Source of the DNA: CAVALG01 sp045576295
GTDB taxonomy: Bacteria; Bacillota; Clostridia; Oscillospirales; Acutalibacteraceae
NCBI GenBank assembly: GCA_045576295.1
Contig: JAZNGF010000025.1
Span: 1 to 12,215, forward strand
Direction of reading: 5' to 3'
Length of the DNA stretch: 12,215 nt
Positions 1 through 5,268 of the stretch are shown here, one piece after another. A model generated the notes under the pieces. That model worked only from the letters and a program-made list of their open reading frames with translations. It did not search any database and was not told where the DNA came from. The position numbers and the translations under genes were made by a program. Numbering within the stretch: the stretch's first letter is position 1; every line of letters starts with the position of its first letter.

Positions 1-36
1 ACACCAAAGCCGATAGGCACTATAGAGTGGGAATAA
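1..36 (+). other. 3' tail of an unseen upstream unit
   Basis: The window opens in sequence that reads in frame 1 as TPKPIGTIEWE followed by TAA at 34-36, and a strong terminator begins 16 bases later. This could be the C-terminus of a gene starting outside the window. It could equally be the 3' end of a noncoding RNA, because the last part (25-41) recurs at 2606-2622, where there is no obvious gene. Eleven codons are too few to identify a family. Confidence 0.2.
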
Positions 37-41
37 TACCA
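25..41 (+). repeat. 17-bp direct repeat, copy A
   Basis: GAGTGGGAATAATACCA is identical to 2606-2622 on the same strand. After one mismatch both copies continue with CT. Each copy lies a short distance before a hairpin terminator (11 bases here, 23 at the other copy). The two copies bracket the tetR/ABC operon at a distance of 2581 bp. A chance 17-mer match in a window this size is unlikely. Confidence 0.8.
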
Positions 42-51
42 CCTGGCTTTT

Positions 52-89
52 AAGTGGCTTGAAATCATTTGATTTCAAGCCGCTTTTTC
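52..89 (+). terminator. Rho-independent terminator
   Basis: A stem of about 15 bp (52-66 with 71-85, one G-T wobble) closes on a 4-base loop ATTT. It runs into a T-tract at 84-88. It ends whatever transcript enters from the left edge. Confidence 0.88.
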
Positions 90-90
90 T

Positions 91-219
91 GCATCCAAGC
101 TCAGGGCGATGCAACCGGTGACAACATTTTGGCAACAAAAAAGTTGCTCGGATGAATAACATCCGCAGCAGAGCCACAGAAATCGTAAATCACGATATAA
201 TTTACAACTAACCGAAGCA
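91..219. other. Noncoding spacer with small hairpins
   Basis: I see no convincing gene between the first two terminators. The stretch holds short perfect inverted repeats: GCAAC/GTTGC at 132-136 and 143-147, CGGATG/CATCCG at 149-154 and 160-165, and GTAAAT/ATTTAC at 185-190 and 200-205. TATAAT at 196-201 has only a weak -35 (GCCACA at 173-178). A short structured transcript ending at the 220-253 hairpin is possible but unproven. Confidence 0.3.
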
Positions 220-262
220 CGGCGGCAGGGAGATTAACTTCTCTCTGCCGCCGCTTTCTTTT
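220..262 (+). terminator. Rho-independent terminator, CGGCGGCAG family
   Basis: A GC-rich 14-bp stem (220-233 with 240-253, one G-T wobble) has a 6-base loop TTAACT and is followed by a pyrimidine/T-rich tail at 254-262. Its arms are nearly the same as those of the hairpin at 6269-6298. It insulates the tetR promoter from upstream transcription. Confidence 0.8.
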
Positions 263-270
263 TAACATTT

Positions 271-305
271 ATGCAAAATCTCTTGACATCTGCCTTGCTT
301 TGCAT
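271..305. promoter_or_regulatory. Possible TetR operator (inverted repeat)
   Basis: ATGCAAA (271-277) and TTTGCAT (299-305) form a perfect 7-bp inverted repeat that straddles the -35 box and spacer of the tetR promoter. TetR-family proteins commonly repress their own operon from palindromes in the promoter. The 21-bp separation is wide for a single TetR dimer, so this is a suggestion only. Confidence 0.3.
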
Positions 306-311
306 TAAAAT
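283..311 (+). promoter_or_regulatory. sigma-A promoter of the tetR-ABC operon
   Basis: A perfect TTGACA -35 (283-288) is separated by 17 bases from TAAAAT (306-311). Transcription should start near 318, about 37 bases before the tetR start codon. There is no other promoter of this quality before the three-gene operon. Confidence 0.87.
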
Positions 312-354
312 AACAAGTGATGTATAACAATAACTATATTAACGGAGGTGCGTT

Positions 355-915
355 ATGCCGCCTAAAGTAAAAGTGACAAAAGAAGATATTATAAATGCCG
401 CCGTTGACATTGTGCGCAATAGTGGAGCACAAGCAATCAATGCAAGAGCGATTGCTTCTGTATTGAATTGCTCAACACAGCCAGTGTTCTCCAACTTCGC
501 CACGATGGATGAACTACGTCTTGCCGTTGTAGAAAAAGCGGACATATTGTGTCAGGGGTATATGCAGCGAGAAGTTGATGGTGGAAAGTTTCCTGCTTAT
601 AAGGCAAACGGTATGGCTTACATACGATTTGCCAAAGAAGAAAAAGAACTGTTTAAACTTCTATATATGCGTGACCGTTCAAGTGAATTGATTCCAGAAG
701 CAACTGAACAAACCGACAAAATGGAGTTGATTGTCCATAATAATACGGGACTTAGTGGTGCGGATGCGAAATTGTTCCACCTCGAAATGTGGGCGTATGT
801 TCACGGAATTGCTACGATGTTTGCAACCGGCTTTTTTGATCTTGATTGGGAGCTTGTCAGCAAAATGCTTACTGATTCCTATCAGGGACTTCGGAAACAA
901 TATGGATTGGAGTGA
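355..915 (+). CDS. TetR/AcrR-family transcriptional regulator
   Basis: A 186-residue repressor of the usual TetR length. The N-terminal helix-turn-helix spans roughly residues 8-50 (KEDIINAAVDIVRNSG, then INARAIASVLNCSTQPVFSNF). A helical C-terminal ligand/dimer domain follows, with a W..VHG signature (WAYVHGIATMFATG) as in the WHG-type C-terminal domain. The start is fixed by GGAGG at 344-348, six bases before ATG. The stop is followed after 6 bases by an ABC-transporter ATPase gene, then the permease. From this order I infer an autoregulated, ligand-inducible repressor of the exporter. The ligand cannot be told from sequence; a membrane-active drug or peptide is the usual case for such sets. 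Confidence 0.93.
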   Translation: MPPKVKVTKEDIINAAVDIVRNSGAQAINARAIASVLNCSTQPVFSNFATMDELRLAVVEKADILCQGYMQREVDGGKFPAYKANGMAYIRFAKEEKELFKLLYMRDRSSELIPEATEQTDKMELIVHNNTGLSGADAKLFHLEMWAYVHGIATMFATGFFDLDWELVSKMLTDSYQGLRKQYGLE

Positions 916-921
916 TAAATA

Positions 922-1650
922 ATGGACGCTATCAAAATTGAAGGTTTAGTCAAAAAATATAAAGATGTAGTTGCGGTTGATAACCTTAACCTTTCTGTTG
1001 GCAAAGGAGAATTGCTTTCTTTGCTCGGTGTAAACGGTGCGGGCAAGACTACAACTATTAAAATGCTGTCGTGCCTTACACAACCTACAAGCGGGGATGC
1101 TTTTCTTAACGGGAAAAGTATATGCAAGGATGCTGCTGCTGTGAAATCGCTTATTGCCGTTTCTCCGCAGGAAACTGCGGTTGCATCCGGTCTTTCGGTT
1201 CGGGAAAATCTTGAGCTAATGTGCGGTGTTCACGGTTTTACAAAGGACAAACAAAATGCGAAAATTGCAGAGCTTAGCGAACTGCTCGGACTTGAATCAG
1301 TCAGCAAGAAAAAGGCAGGTAAGCTTTCGGGCGGTTGGCAACGCAGACTTAGCATTGCTATGGCACTTATCAGCGAACCGGAGATATTGTTCCTTGACGA
1401 ACCTACGCTTGGGCTTGATGTGCTTGCCCGAAGCGATTTGTGGGATTTGATTCGTTCTCTTAAAGGGAATGTAACCATTATTCTTACAACACATTATATG
1501 GAAGAAGCAGAAGCTTTGTCTGACCGTATCGCAATTATGAAAGACGGCAAACTACTCATCTGTGATACTGCTGCCAAGATAAAAGAAACCGCCGACACGG
1601 ATAATTTTGAGCAAGCCTTTGTACGTATTGTTAAGGGGGTGGCAAATTGA
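922..1650 (+). CDS. ABC transporter ATP-binding protein (ABC-2 exporter type)
   Basis: A 242-residue cytoplasmic ATPase with every nucleotide-binding motif intact. These are Walker A GVNGAGKT (36-43), Q-loop Q83, signature LSGGWQ (135-140), Walker B ILFLDEP (155-161) with catalytic E160, D-loop LGLD (163-166) and H-loop H191. The signature has W where the common form has M/Q (LSGGMQ), a tolerated position. The subfamily is the DrrA/CcmA-like group that powers drug, lipid or peptide export with ABC-2 permeases. It begins 6 bases after tetR (GGAG at 909-912), and its stop overlaps the permease start by four bases, so the two are translationally coupled. The substrate is unknown. Confidence 0.95.
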   Translation: MDAIKIEGLVKKYKDVVAVDNLNLSVGKGELLSLLGVNGAGKTTTIKMLSCLTQPTSGDAFLNGKSICKDAAAVKSLIAVSPQETAVASGLSVRENLELMCGVHGFTKDKQNAKIAELSELLGLESVSKKKAGKLSGGWQRRLSIAMALISEPEILFLDEPTLGLDVLARSDLWDLIRSLKGNVTIILTTHYMEEAEALSDRIAIMKDGKLLICDTAAKIKETADTDNFEQAFVRIVKGVAN

Positions 1651-2378
1651 AAATGCTTACATTTGCAAACAGAAACACAAAAGAAATATTACGAGATCCG
1701 CTGACTCTTTTCTTTGGACTCGGATTTCCTCTCGTCTTAATTTTTTTATTAAGTGCTATACAAGTAAATATCCCCGTGGAGTTATTTGAAATACAGCACC
1801 TAACTCCGGGTATAACAGTTTTCGGTTTGGCATTTATGACGTTATTTTCGGCTACCATTATCGCAAAAGACAGAGGTAGTTCGTTGCTTCAGCGTTTATA
1901 TACAACACCACTGACTCCGATGGACTTTATTCTCGGCTACACTTTGCCTATTATTCCAATTTCTATCGCTCAATGTGTTATTTGCTACATCGCCGCAATC
2001 CTTCTCGGACTAAATATTACGGTAAATATTTTATATGCTGTCGTGTTCATTATCCCCGTATCAATCCTCTACATTGCTTTGGGGCTTCTTTGCGGAAGCG
2101 TGTTTACCGATAAGCAAGTCGGCGGCATTTGCGGTGCTTTACTTACCAACCTTTCAGCGTGGCTGTCTGGCGTATGGTTTGATCTTAACCTCGTGGGAGG
2201 TGTTTTTAAGAAAATTTCTTATGCGCTTCCGTTTGTTCACGCTGTGGATATGGAACGTGCGGTACTCGTAGGTGATTTTGCAGGGGTTTTTCCTCATCTT
2301 TGGTGGGTGCTCGGATATGCAGTTGTACTGCTCATATTGGCGGTATTACTGTTCCTACGGCAGATGAAACAACAGTAA
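1647..2378 (+). CDS. ABC-2 type transporter permease
   Basis: A 243-residue integral membrane protein. An amphipathic N-terminal stretch ending NTKEILRDPL precedes six predicted hydrophobic segments (about residues 22-41, 54-72, 98-121, 127-149, 158-172 and 222-239). This matches the ABC-2/DrrB permease topology. The likely start is TTG at 1647, inside the ATPase stop (TTGA overlap) and 7 bases after the GGGGG of the ribosome site; ATG at 1653 is the alternative, 13 bases away. It should pair with the preceding ATPase as a 2+2 exporter. No clear terminator follows directly. The next signal is a separate promoter at 2403. Confidence 0.92.
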   Translation: MKMLTFANRNTKEILRDPLTLFFGLGFPLVLIFLLSAIQVNIPVELFEIQHLTPGITVFGLAFMTLFSATIIAKDRGSSLLQRLYTTPLTPMDFILGYTLPIIPISIAQCVICYIAAILLGLNITVNILYAVVFIIPVSILYIALGLLCGSVFTDKQVGGICGALLTNLSAWLSGVWFDLNLVGGVFKKISYALPFVHAVDMERAVLVGDFAGVFPHLWWVLGYAVVLLILAVLLFLRQMKQQ

Positions 2379-2402
2379 TAAACCCTAATATCGCAAAACC
2401 TC

Positions 2403-2431
2403 TTGAATTTCTAAGCAAAACAGTTTATAAT
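2403..2431 (+). promoter_or_regulatory. Strong sigma-A promoter in the intergenic region
   Basis: TTGAAT (2403-2408), exactly 17 bases, then TATAAT (2426-2431). Transcription should begin near 2438-2440. The nearest annotated gene (agcS-like) starts 380 bases further on, beyond a terminator and with its own promoter. This promoter therefore most likely drives a short transcript rather than that gene. Confidence 0.8.
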
Positions 2432-2439
2432 ATACTCGT

Positions 2440-2517
2440 ATGAAATTCCAGATTATCCACGGTAAAATTATTCTTGTTATCAATGTCGATAACAAAATGA
2501 TAACAAGGGCGGTTTAA
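2440..2517 (+). CDS. Possible 25-codon leaderless small ORF
   Basis: ATG at 2440 falls at or within two bases of the predicted transcription start. It opens 25 codons (beginning MKFQIIHGKI, ending NKMITRAV) to TAA at 2515-2517. There is no room for a ribosome site, so translation would be leaderless. The same bases form perfect inverted repeats, which may be their real function. A leader-peptide role in attenuation is conceivable; the peptide resembles nothing I can name. Confidence 0.15.
   Translation: MKFQIIHGKIILVINVDNKMITRAV
2473..2507. repeat. Triple GATAACAA inverted/direct repeat cluster
   Basis: CTTGTTATCA (2473-2482) pairs perfectly with TGATAACAAG (2498-2507). Inside this, TTGTTATC (2474-2481) also pairs perfectly with GATAACAA (2488-2495) across a 6-base loop. 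The two direct GATAACAA copies are 11 bp apart, about one helical turn. The result is either two mutually exclusive RNA hairpins or a protein-binding array. A further GATAACAAG occurs at 2728-2736 ahead of the symporter promoter. Confidence 0.6.
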
Positions 2518-2554
2518 CACAGGATAATACAGATACATCGTGTATCAAAAAAAT

Positions 2555-2602
2555 CAAGACTAACGAGAAGTAAAAATACATAAACAGAATTGTTTAGTCT
2601 TG
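2555..2602 (+). repeat. Mutually exclusive hairpin pair
   Basis: CAAGACTAA (2555-2563) is the exact reverse complement of TTAGTCTTG (2594-2602), with 30 bases between. Within that interval TAAACA-GAAT-TGTTTA (2581-2596) forms a 6-bp hairpin sharing bases 2594-2596. The two helices cannot both be complete, which is the arrangement seen in RNA switches. It may also be simply a branched fold. Confidence 0.5.
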
Positions 2603-2605
2603 GTC

Positions 2606-2622
2606 GAGTGGGAATAATACCA
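2606..2622 (+). repeat. 17-bp direct repeat, copy B
   Basis: Exact second copy of GAGTGGGAATAATACCA (25-41). It starts three bases after the TTAGTCTTG arm and precedes the terminator at 2645. Read in the GAG frame it would encode EWE then stop, as in copy A, but no sizeable ORF leads into it here. This favours an RNA motif or recombination-site origin over coding. Confidence 0.8.
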
Positions 2623-2644
2623 ACTAAATATAGATCATCATCAG

Positions 2645-2680
2645 TAGCAGGCAGTGGTTTTCATTGCCTGCTATTATTCT
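2645..2680 (+). terminator. Intrinsic terminator before the symporter gene
   Basis: TAGCAGGCAGTG (2645-2656) pairs with CATTGCCTGCTA (2662-2673), giving 12 bp with one G-T wobble and a 5-base loop. The tail TTATTCTTGTGTTTT is T-rich but interrupted. It would end the transcript that starts near 2438. Confidence 0.72.
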
Positions 2681-2710
2681 TGTGTTTTGTAAGTATATTT
2701 CGGTTGTTAA

Positions 2711-2753
2711 AAAAGTATGCAGATTGAGATAACAAGCTGAAATGTATACTTTT
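2711..2753. promoter_or_regulatory. Inverted repeat upstream of the symporter promoter
   Basis: AAAAGTATGCA (2711-2721) and TGTATACTTTT (2743-2753) are reverse complements except at one position (G-T). They are separated by 21 bases and end just before the -35 box at 2757. This could be an activator or repressor site for the transporter gene; no cognate regulator is adjacent. Confidence 0.35.
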
Positions 2754-2756
2754 CGC

Positions 2757-2785
2757 TTTTCAAATATTAGTATTTATGGTATACT
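2757..2785 (+). promoter_or_regulatory. Promoter of the AGCS symporter gene
   Basis: An extended -10, TGG-TATACT (2777-2785), lies 17 bases after a weak -35, TTTTCA (2757-2762). The transcript would start near 2792, 26 bases before the ATG, and contains the AGGAGGG ribosome site at 2806-2812. Confidence 0.7.
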
Positions 2786-2817
2786 GTTGAGGAAGGATAT
2801 GATTCAGGAGGGTTATA

Positions 2818-4218
2818 ATGATTGAAAAAATAATTAATGGAACAAATGATGTGCTATATAGTTACGTGCTTATAATTCTTTTGGTGCTGGGTGGTATATA
2901 TTTTACTGTTCGCACACGATTTGCACAGTTTAGGCTATTGGGGCAACAGTTTAAAGCTGTAACCGAGAAGACCGATAAAAACAGTGTTTCATCCTTTCAG
3001 GCATTAATGGTATCTACTGCGTCGCGCGTTGGCACCGGTAACATCATTGGTGTTGCAACTGCGCTTTGTGTTGGCGGCTTCGGTAGCATCTTTTGGATGT
3101 GGGTTATTGCTATAATTGGTGCGGCATCTGCATTTGTTGAGAGCACATTGGCTCAAATATACAAAAAACGAGGCATTAATGGCTGCTACGGCGGCCCTGC
3201 TTATTACATTGAAGCGGCAACAAAACGAAAAGGCCTTGCAATTATATTCTCAATTTTTTTGATTTTAACCTATGGCTTTGGTTTTAATATGTTGGCATCA
3301 TATAATTTGCAGGCAACATTTTCGTCTTACGGCTTTTATAACGAAAAGTACACCCCTTGGATAATAGGCCTTGTAATTGCGGCTCTTGTGGGGTACTGCC
3401 TTATAGGTGGCGGCAAGCGTTTAGTATCGGTTACGAGCTTTTTGGTTCCTGTTATGGGCGCGCTTTATATCATCGTTGCTATAGTAATAGTGTTTATAAA
3501 TATAAAAATTTTACCCGACGTGTTCAAGCAAATTTTTGAAGGTGCGTTTGATTTTAAGGCTATCTTCGGCGGCTTTAGCGGTTCGTGCGTTATGTATGGC
3601 ATAAAACGAGGATTATTCTCGAACGAGGCGGGTGTTGGTTCTGCGCCTAATGCATCAGCTTCTGCAGAGGTTTCTCACCCCGCAAAACAGGGTTTGGTTC
3701 AGGTGTTGTCGGTATTTATTGACACACTGCTTGTATGCACCGCAACTGCGTTTATGTGTATGACCTCGGGTGTTACACCACCTGCCAGCAGCGACCAAGC
3801 TGCTTCCTATGTTCAAGCATCGCTTAGTTCAACGCTTGGTAAAGCGGGCCCTATATTTGTAACGGTGGCAATGATATTGTTCGCATTTACAACGTTGCTT
3901 GGCAACCTTTTTTATGTTGATAAAACTATAAATTATTTAATTGGCAAAGAACCTACTAAAACTGTTAGAAACATTTGCTACGTTGTGGCATCGTTGGTTA
4001 TTTTCATCGGTGCAGGCTTAAGCGCTGATTTGCTTTGGGGTATTGCAGATATTATGATGGGCGGCATGACAATAATCAACATCCCCATAATAATATATCT
4101 TGGTAAGTATGCAATACGCGCGCTTAAAGATTATGAGAAACAGCTGAAAAAGGGTGGGGAAATAACCTTTAAAACAAAAGATATCGACCTGCCTCACAAA
4201 ACTGATTATTGGAATTAA
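2818..4218 (+). CDS. Sodium:alanine/glycine symporter (AGCS family)
   Basis: A 466-residue polytopic membrane protein of normal AGCS length that couples Na+ entry to uptake of a small neutral amino acid, typically alanine or glycine. Diagnostic stretches are FQALMVSTASRVGTGNIIGVATAL (about 60-83; GTGN at 72-75), FWMWVIAIIGAASAFVEST, and KRGLFSNEAGVGSAP followed by HPAKQGLVQVLSVFIDTLLVCTATA. These match the conserved sodium/substrate-site helices. The tail after residue 440 is charged and cytosolic. The start is set by AGGAGGG five bases before ATG. The gene stands alone between its own promoter and terminator. AGCS proteins are hard to assign to one substrate by sequence, so alanine is the family default. 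Confidence 0.95.
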   Translation: MIEKIINGTNDVLYSYVLIILLVLGGIYFTVRTRFAQFRLLGQQFKAVTEKTDKNSVSSFQALMVSTASRVGTGNIIGVATALCVGGFGSIFWMWVIAIIGAASAFVESTLAQIYKKRGINGCYGGPAYYIEAATKRKGLAIIFSIFLILTYGFGFNMLASYNLQATFSSYGFYNEKYTPWIIGLVIAALVGYCLIGGGKRLVSVTSFLVPVMGALYIIVAIVIVFINIKILPDVFKQIFEGAFDFKAIFGGFSGSCVMYGIKRGLFSNEAGVGSAPNASASAEVSHPAKQGLVQVLSVFIDTLLVCTATAFMCMTSGVTPPASSDQAASYVQASLSSTLGKAGPIFVTVAMILFAFTTLLGNLFYVDKTINYLIGKEPTKTVRNICYVVASLVIFIGAGLSADLLWGIADIMMGGMTIINIPIIIYLGKYAIRALKDYEKQLKKGGEITFKTKDIDLPHKTDYWN

Positions 4219-4254
4219 ATCCATAAACTATTACATAAATATATAACATATTAT

Positions 4255-4289
4255 AGCGGCGAGGAGTTTTATCCCCTTGCCGCTTTTTT
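4255..4289 (+). terminator. Terminator of the AGCS gene
   Basis: A 10-bp stem (4255-4264 with 4275-4284, one G-T wobble) is followed by an unbroken T-run at 4284-4289. It lies 37 bases after the symporter stop codon and just before the padR promoter. Confidence 0.88.
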
Positions 4290-4300
4290 GTTAAACACTA

Positions 4301-4329
4301 TTGACAAAACTAATACTTCGTGATACGAT
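4301..4329 (+). promoter_or_regulatory. Promoter of the PadR/DUF1700/DUF4097 operon
   Basis: A perfect TTGACA -35 (4301-4306), a 17-base spacer, and TACGAT -10 (4324-4329). The padR ATG is 25 bases after the -10, with GGGAGG between them. Confidence 0.85.
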
Positions 4330-4335
4330 GTATTA
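4311..4335. promoter_or_regulatory. Probable PadR operator palindrome
   Basis: A 25-bp near-palindrome centred on 4323. TAATAC (4311-4316) pairs with GTATTA (4330-4335), and TCGT (4318-4321) pairs with ACGA (4325-4328). Ten of the twelve symmetric positions match. It covers the spacer end and the whole -10 box, so a bound dimer would block RNA polymerase. PadR proteins typically repress their own operon from such palindromes; assignment to the adjacent PadR is inference from position. Confidence 0.7.
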
Positions 4336-4353
4336 CGCAAAGGGAGGTATACT

Positions 4354-4674
4354 ATGGATATACAGTTAAAACGTGGCCTTTTAGATGTTTGCGTATTGGC
4401 CGCTATTAAAAATGAAGATTCATACGGTTATAAGATAATTAAAGATACGAAACCGTATATTGAACTGTCGGAATCAACATTATATACCATCCTTAAGCGT
4501 TTAGAAACTGCGAATATGCTTAGCGTTCGCACCGCAGAGCACGGCGGCAGATTGCGCAAATATTATCACATTACCGATGCGGGGGTTAAACGCATTGAGG
4601 ATTTTAAATGTGAATGGAAAGAAATTATGTCGATATACAGGTTCGTAACAAAGGGGGATGAAACACATGAGTAA
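4354..4674 (+). CDS. PadR-family transcriptional regulator
   Basis: A 106-residue protein consisting of little more than a PadR winged helix (PadR subfamily-2 size, no long C-terminal domain). Characteristic stretches are LLDVCVLAAIKNEDSYGYKII (about 9-29), the recognition-helix region LSESTLYTILKRLETANML, and the wing HGGRLRKYYHITDAG. The ribosome site GGGAGG ends seven bases before the ATG. Its stop overlaps the next gene by 8 bases (ATGAGTAA), so repressor and membrane partner are translationally linked. It likely represses its own operon through the palindrome at 4311-4335. What relieves repression is unknown. In related gene sets the trigger is thought to be envelope stress. Confidence 0.95.
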   Translation: MDIQLKRGLLDVCVLAAIKNEDSYGYKIIKDTKPYIELSESTLYTILKRLETANMLSVRTAEHGGRLRKYYHITDAGVKRIEDFKCEWKEIMSIYRFVTKGDETHE

Positions 4675-5266
4675 ACAAGAATTTCTAACACAGCTGCGCG
4701 AAGGGTTGAAAGGCTTGCCTCATGATGAAATTGAAGAACGCTTAAACTTTTACAGCGAAATGATTGACGACCGAATAGAAGATGGTATTTTAGAAGATGA
4801 TGCGGTTGCAGAAGTTGGTGCTACCAATGAAATTGTTGAACAGGTGATATCAGATATTCCTCTTGCAAAACTTGCCAAGGAAAGAATCAAGCCGAAAAGG
4901 CGCTTGAAAACATGGGAAATAGTGCTTTTGGTGCTTGGGTTTCCGGTATGGCTTCCTCTTTTGATTGCCGCGTTTGCTGTTGTTCTTTCGGTTTATGTGG
5001 TGATTTGGGCGGTGGTGATTTGCTTGTGGGCTGCATTTGCTTCGGTTGCCGGTTGCGCTATTGCAGGTGTAGTTGGAGGCGCTACTATTGCGTTTAGCGG
5101 CAATTGCCAGGTGGGGATTGCAATTATTGGCGCTGGAATTGTTTGCGCAGGCCTTTCAATTTTCTTGTTTTATGGGTGCAAGGCTGCAACAAAAGTTCTT
5201 GTTTCACTAACGAAGAAACTTCTAATATGGGTTAAGAACTGCTTAATTAAAAAGGGGGTAGCGTAA
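4667..5266 (+). CDS. DUF1700 / HAAS-domain membrane protein
   Basis: A 199-residue protein with two parts. The N-terminal ~63 residues (SKQEFLTQLREGLKGLPHDEIEERLNFYSEMIDDRIEDG...) are the acidic helical DUF1700/HAAS domain regularly found beside PadR regulators. A basic linker (KRRLKTWE) leads into a glycine/alanine-rich hydrophobic block with about four membrane segments (residues ~82-180). The tail is lysine-rich and cytoplasmic. I chose ATG 4667 because GGGGG (4653-4657) lies nine bases before it. The upstream ATG at 4658 touches the GGGGG directly and leaves no spacing. The probable role is a membrane sensor/adaptor linking the DUF4097 partner to PadR; this is inferred from family context and not shown here. 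Confidence 0.88.
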   Translation: MSKQEFLTQLREGLKGLPHDEIEERLNFYSEMIDDRIEDGILEDDAVAEVGATNEIVEQVISDIPLAKLAKERIKPKRRLKTWEIVLLVLGFPVWLPLLIAAFAVVLSVYVVIWAVVICLWAAFASVAGCAIAGVVGGATIAFSGNCQVGIAIIGAGIVCAGLSIFLFYGCKAATKVLVSLTKKLLIWVKNCLIKKGVA

Positions 5267-5268
5267 TA

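Larger units (their letters stand above)
2438..2680 (+). ncRNA. Candidate structured RNA (~240 nt), unknown family
   Basis: A near-consensus promoter sits immediately upstream and an intrinsic terminator forms the 3' end. Between them are CTTGTTATCA/TGATAACAAG (2473-2482 and 2498-2507), GATACA/TGTATC (2532-2537 and 2541-2546), and CAAGACTAA/TTAGTCTTG (2555-2563 and 2594-2602). TAAACA/TGTTTA (2581-2586 and 2591-2596) competes with the last pair. The 17-nt motif at 2606-2622, just before the terminator, recurs at 25-41, also before a terminator. That hints that a paralogous RNA ends at the left edge. I do not recognise 6S, tmRNA, SRP, RNase P or a T-box. Alternatives are a transcription-attenuation leader for the symporter gene, or the attachment end of a mobile element. 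Confidence 0.42.

Noticed and set aside
25..41. T-box leader (AGRGTGG...ACC before a terminator)
   Set aside because: The T-box needs TGG-N-ACCGCG with the ACC almost adjacent and a terminator that uses it. Here seven bases separate TGG from ACC and the hairpin lies outside the motif.
196..201. TATAAT as a promoter for a short RNA ending at 253
   Set aside because: The -35 position (GCCACA) matches only half the consensus and the transcript would be under 60 bases; recorded only as a possibility.
355..2378. Calling the TetR/ABC set a drug-resistance operon for a specific compound
   Set aside because: The family assignment supports efflux, but nothing in the sequence identifies the substrate.
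2438..2680. 6S RNA
   Set aside because: The predicted 5' and 3' ends do not pair with each other, and there is no long rod with a central bubble.
4658..4666. ATG 4658 as start of the DUF1700 protein
   Set aside because: It directly abuts the GGGGG ribosome site; ATG 4667 has nine-base spacing.
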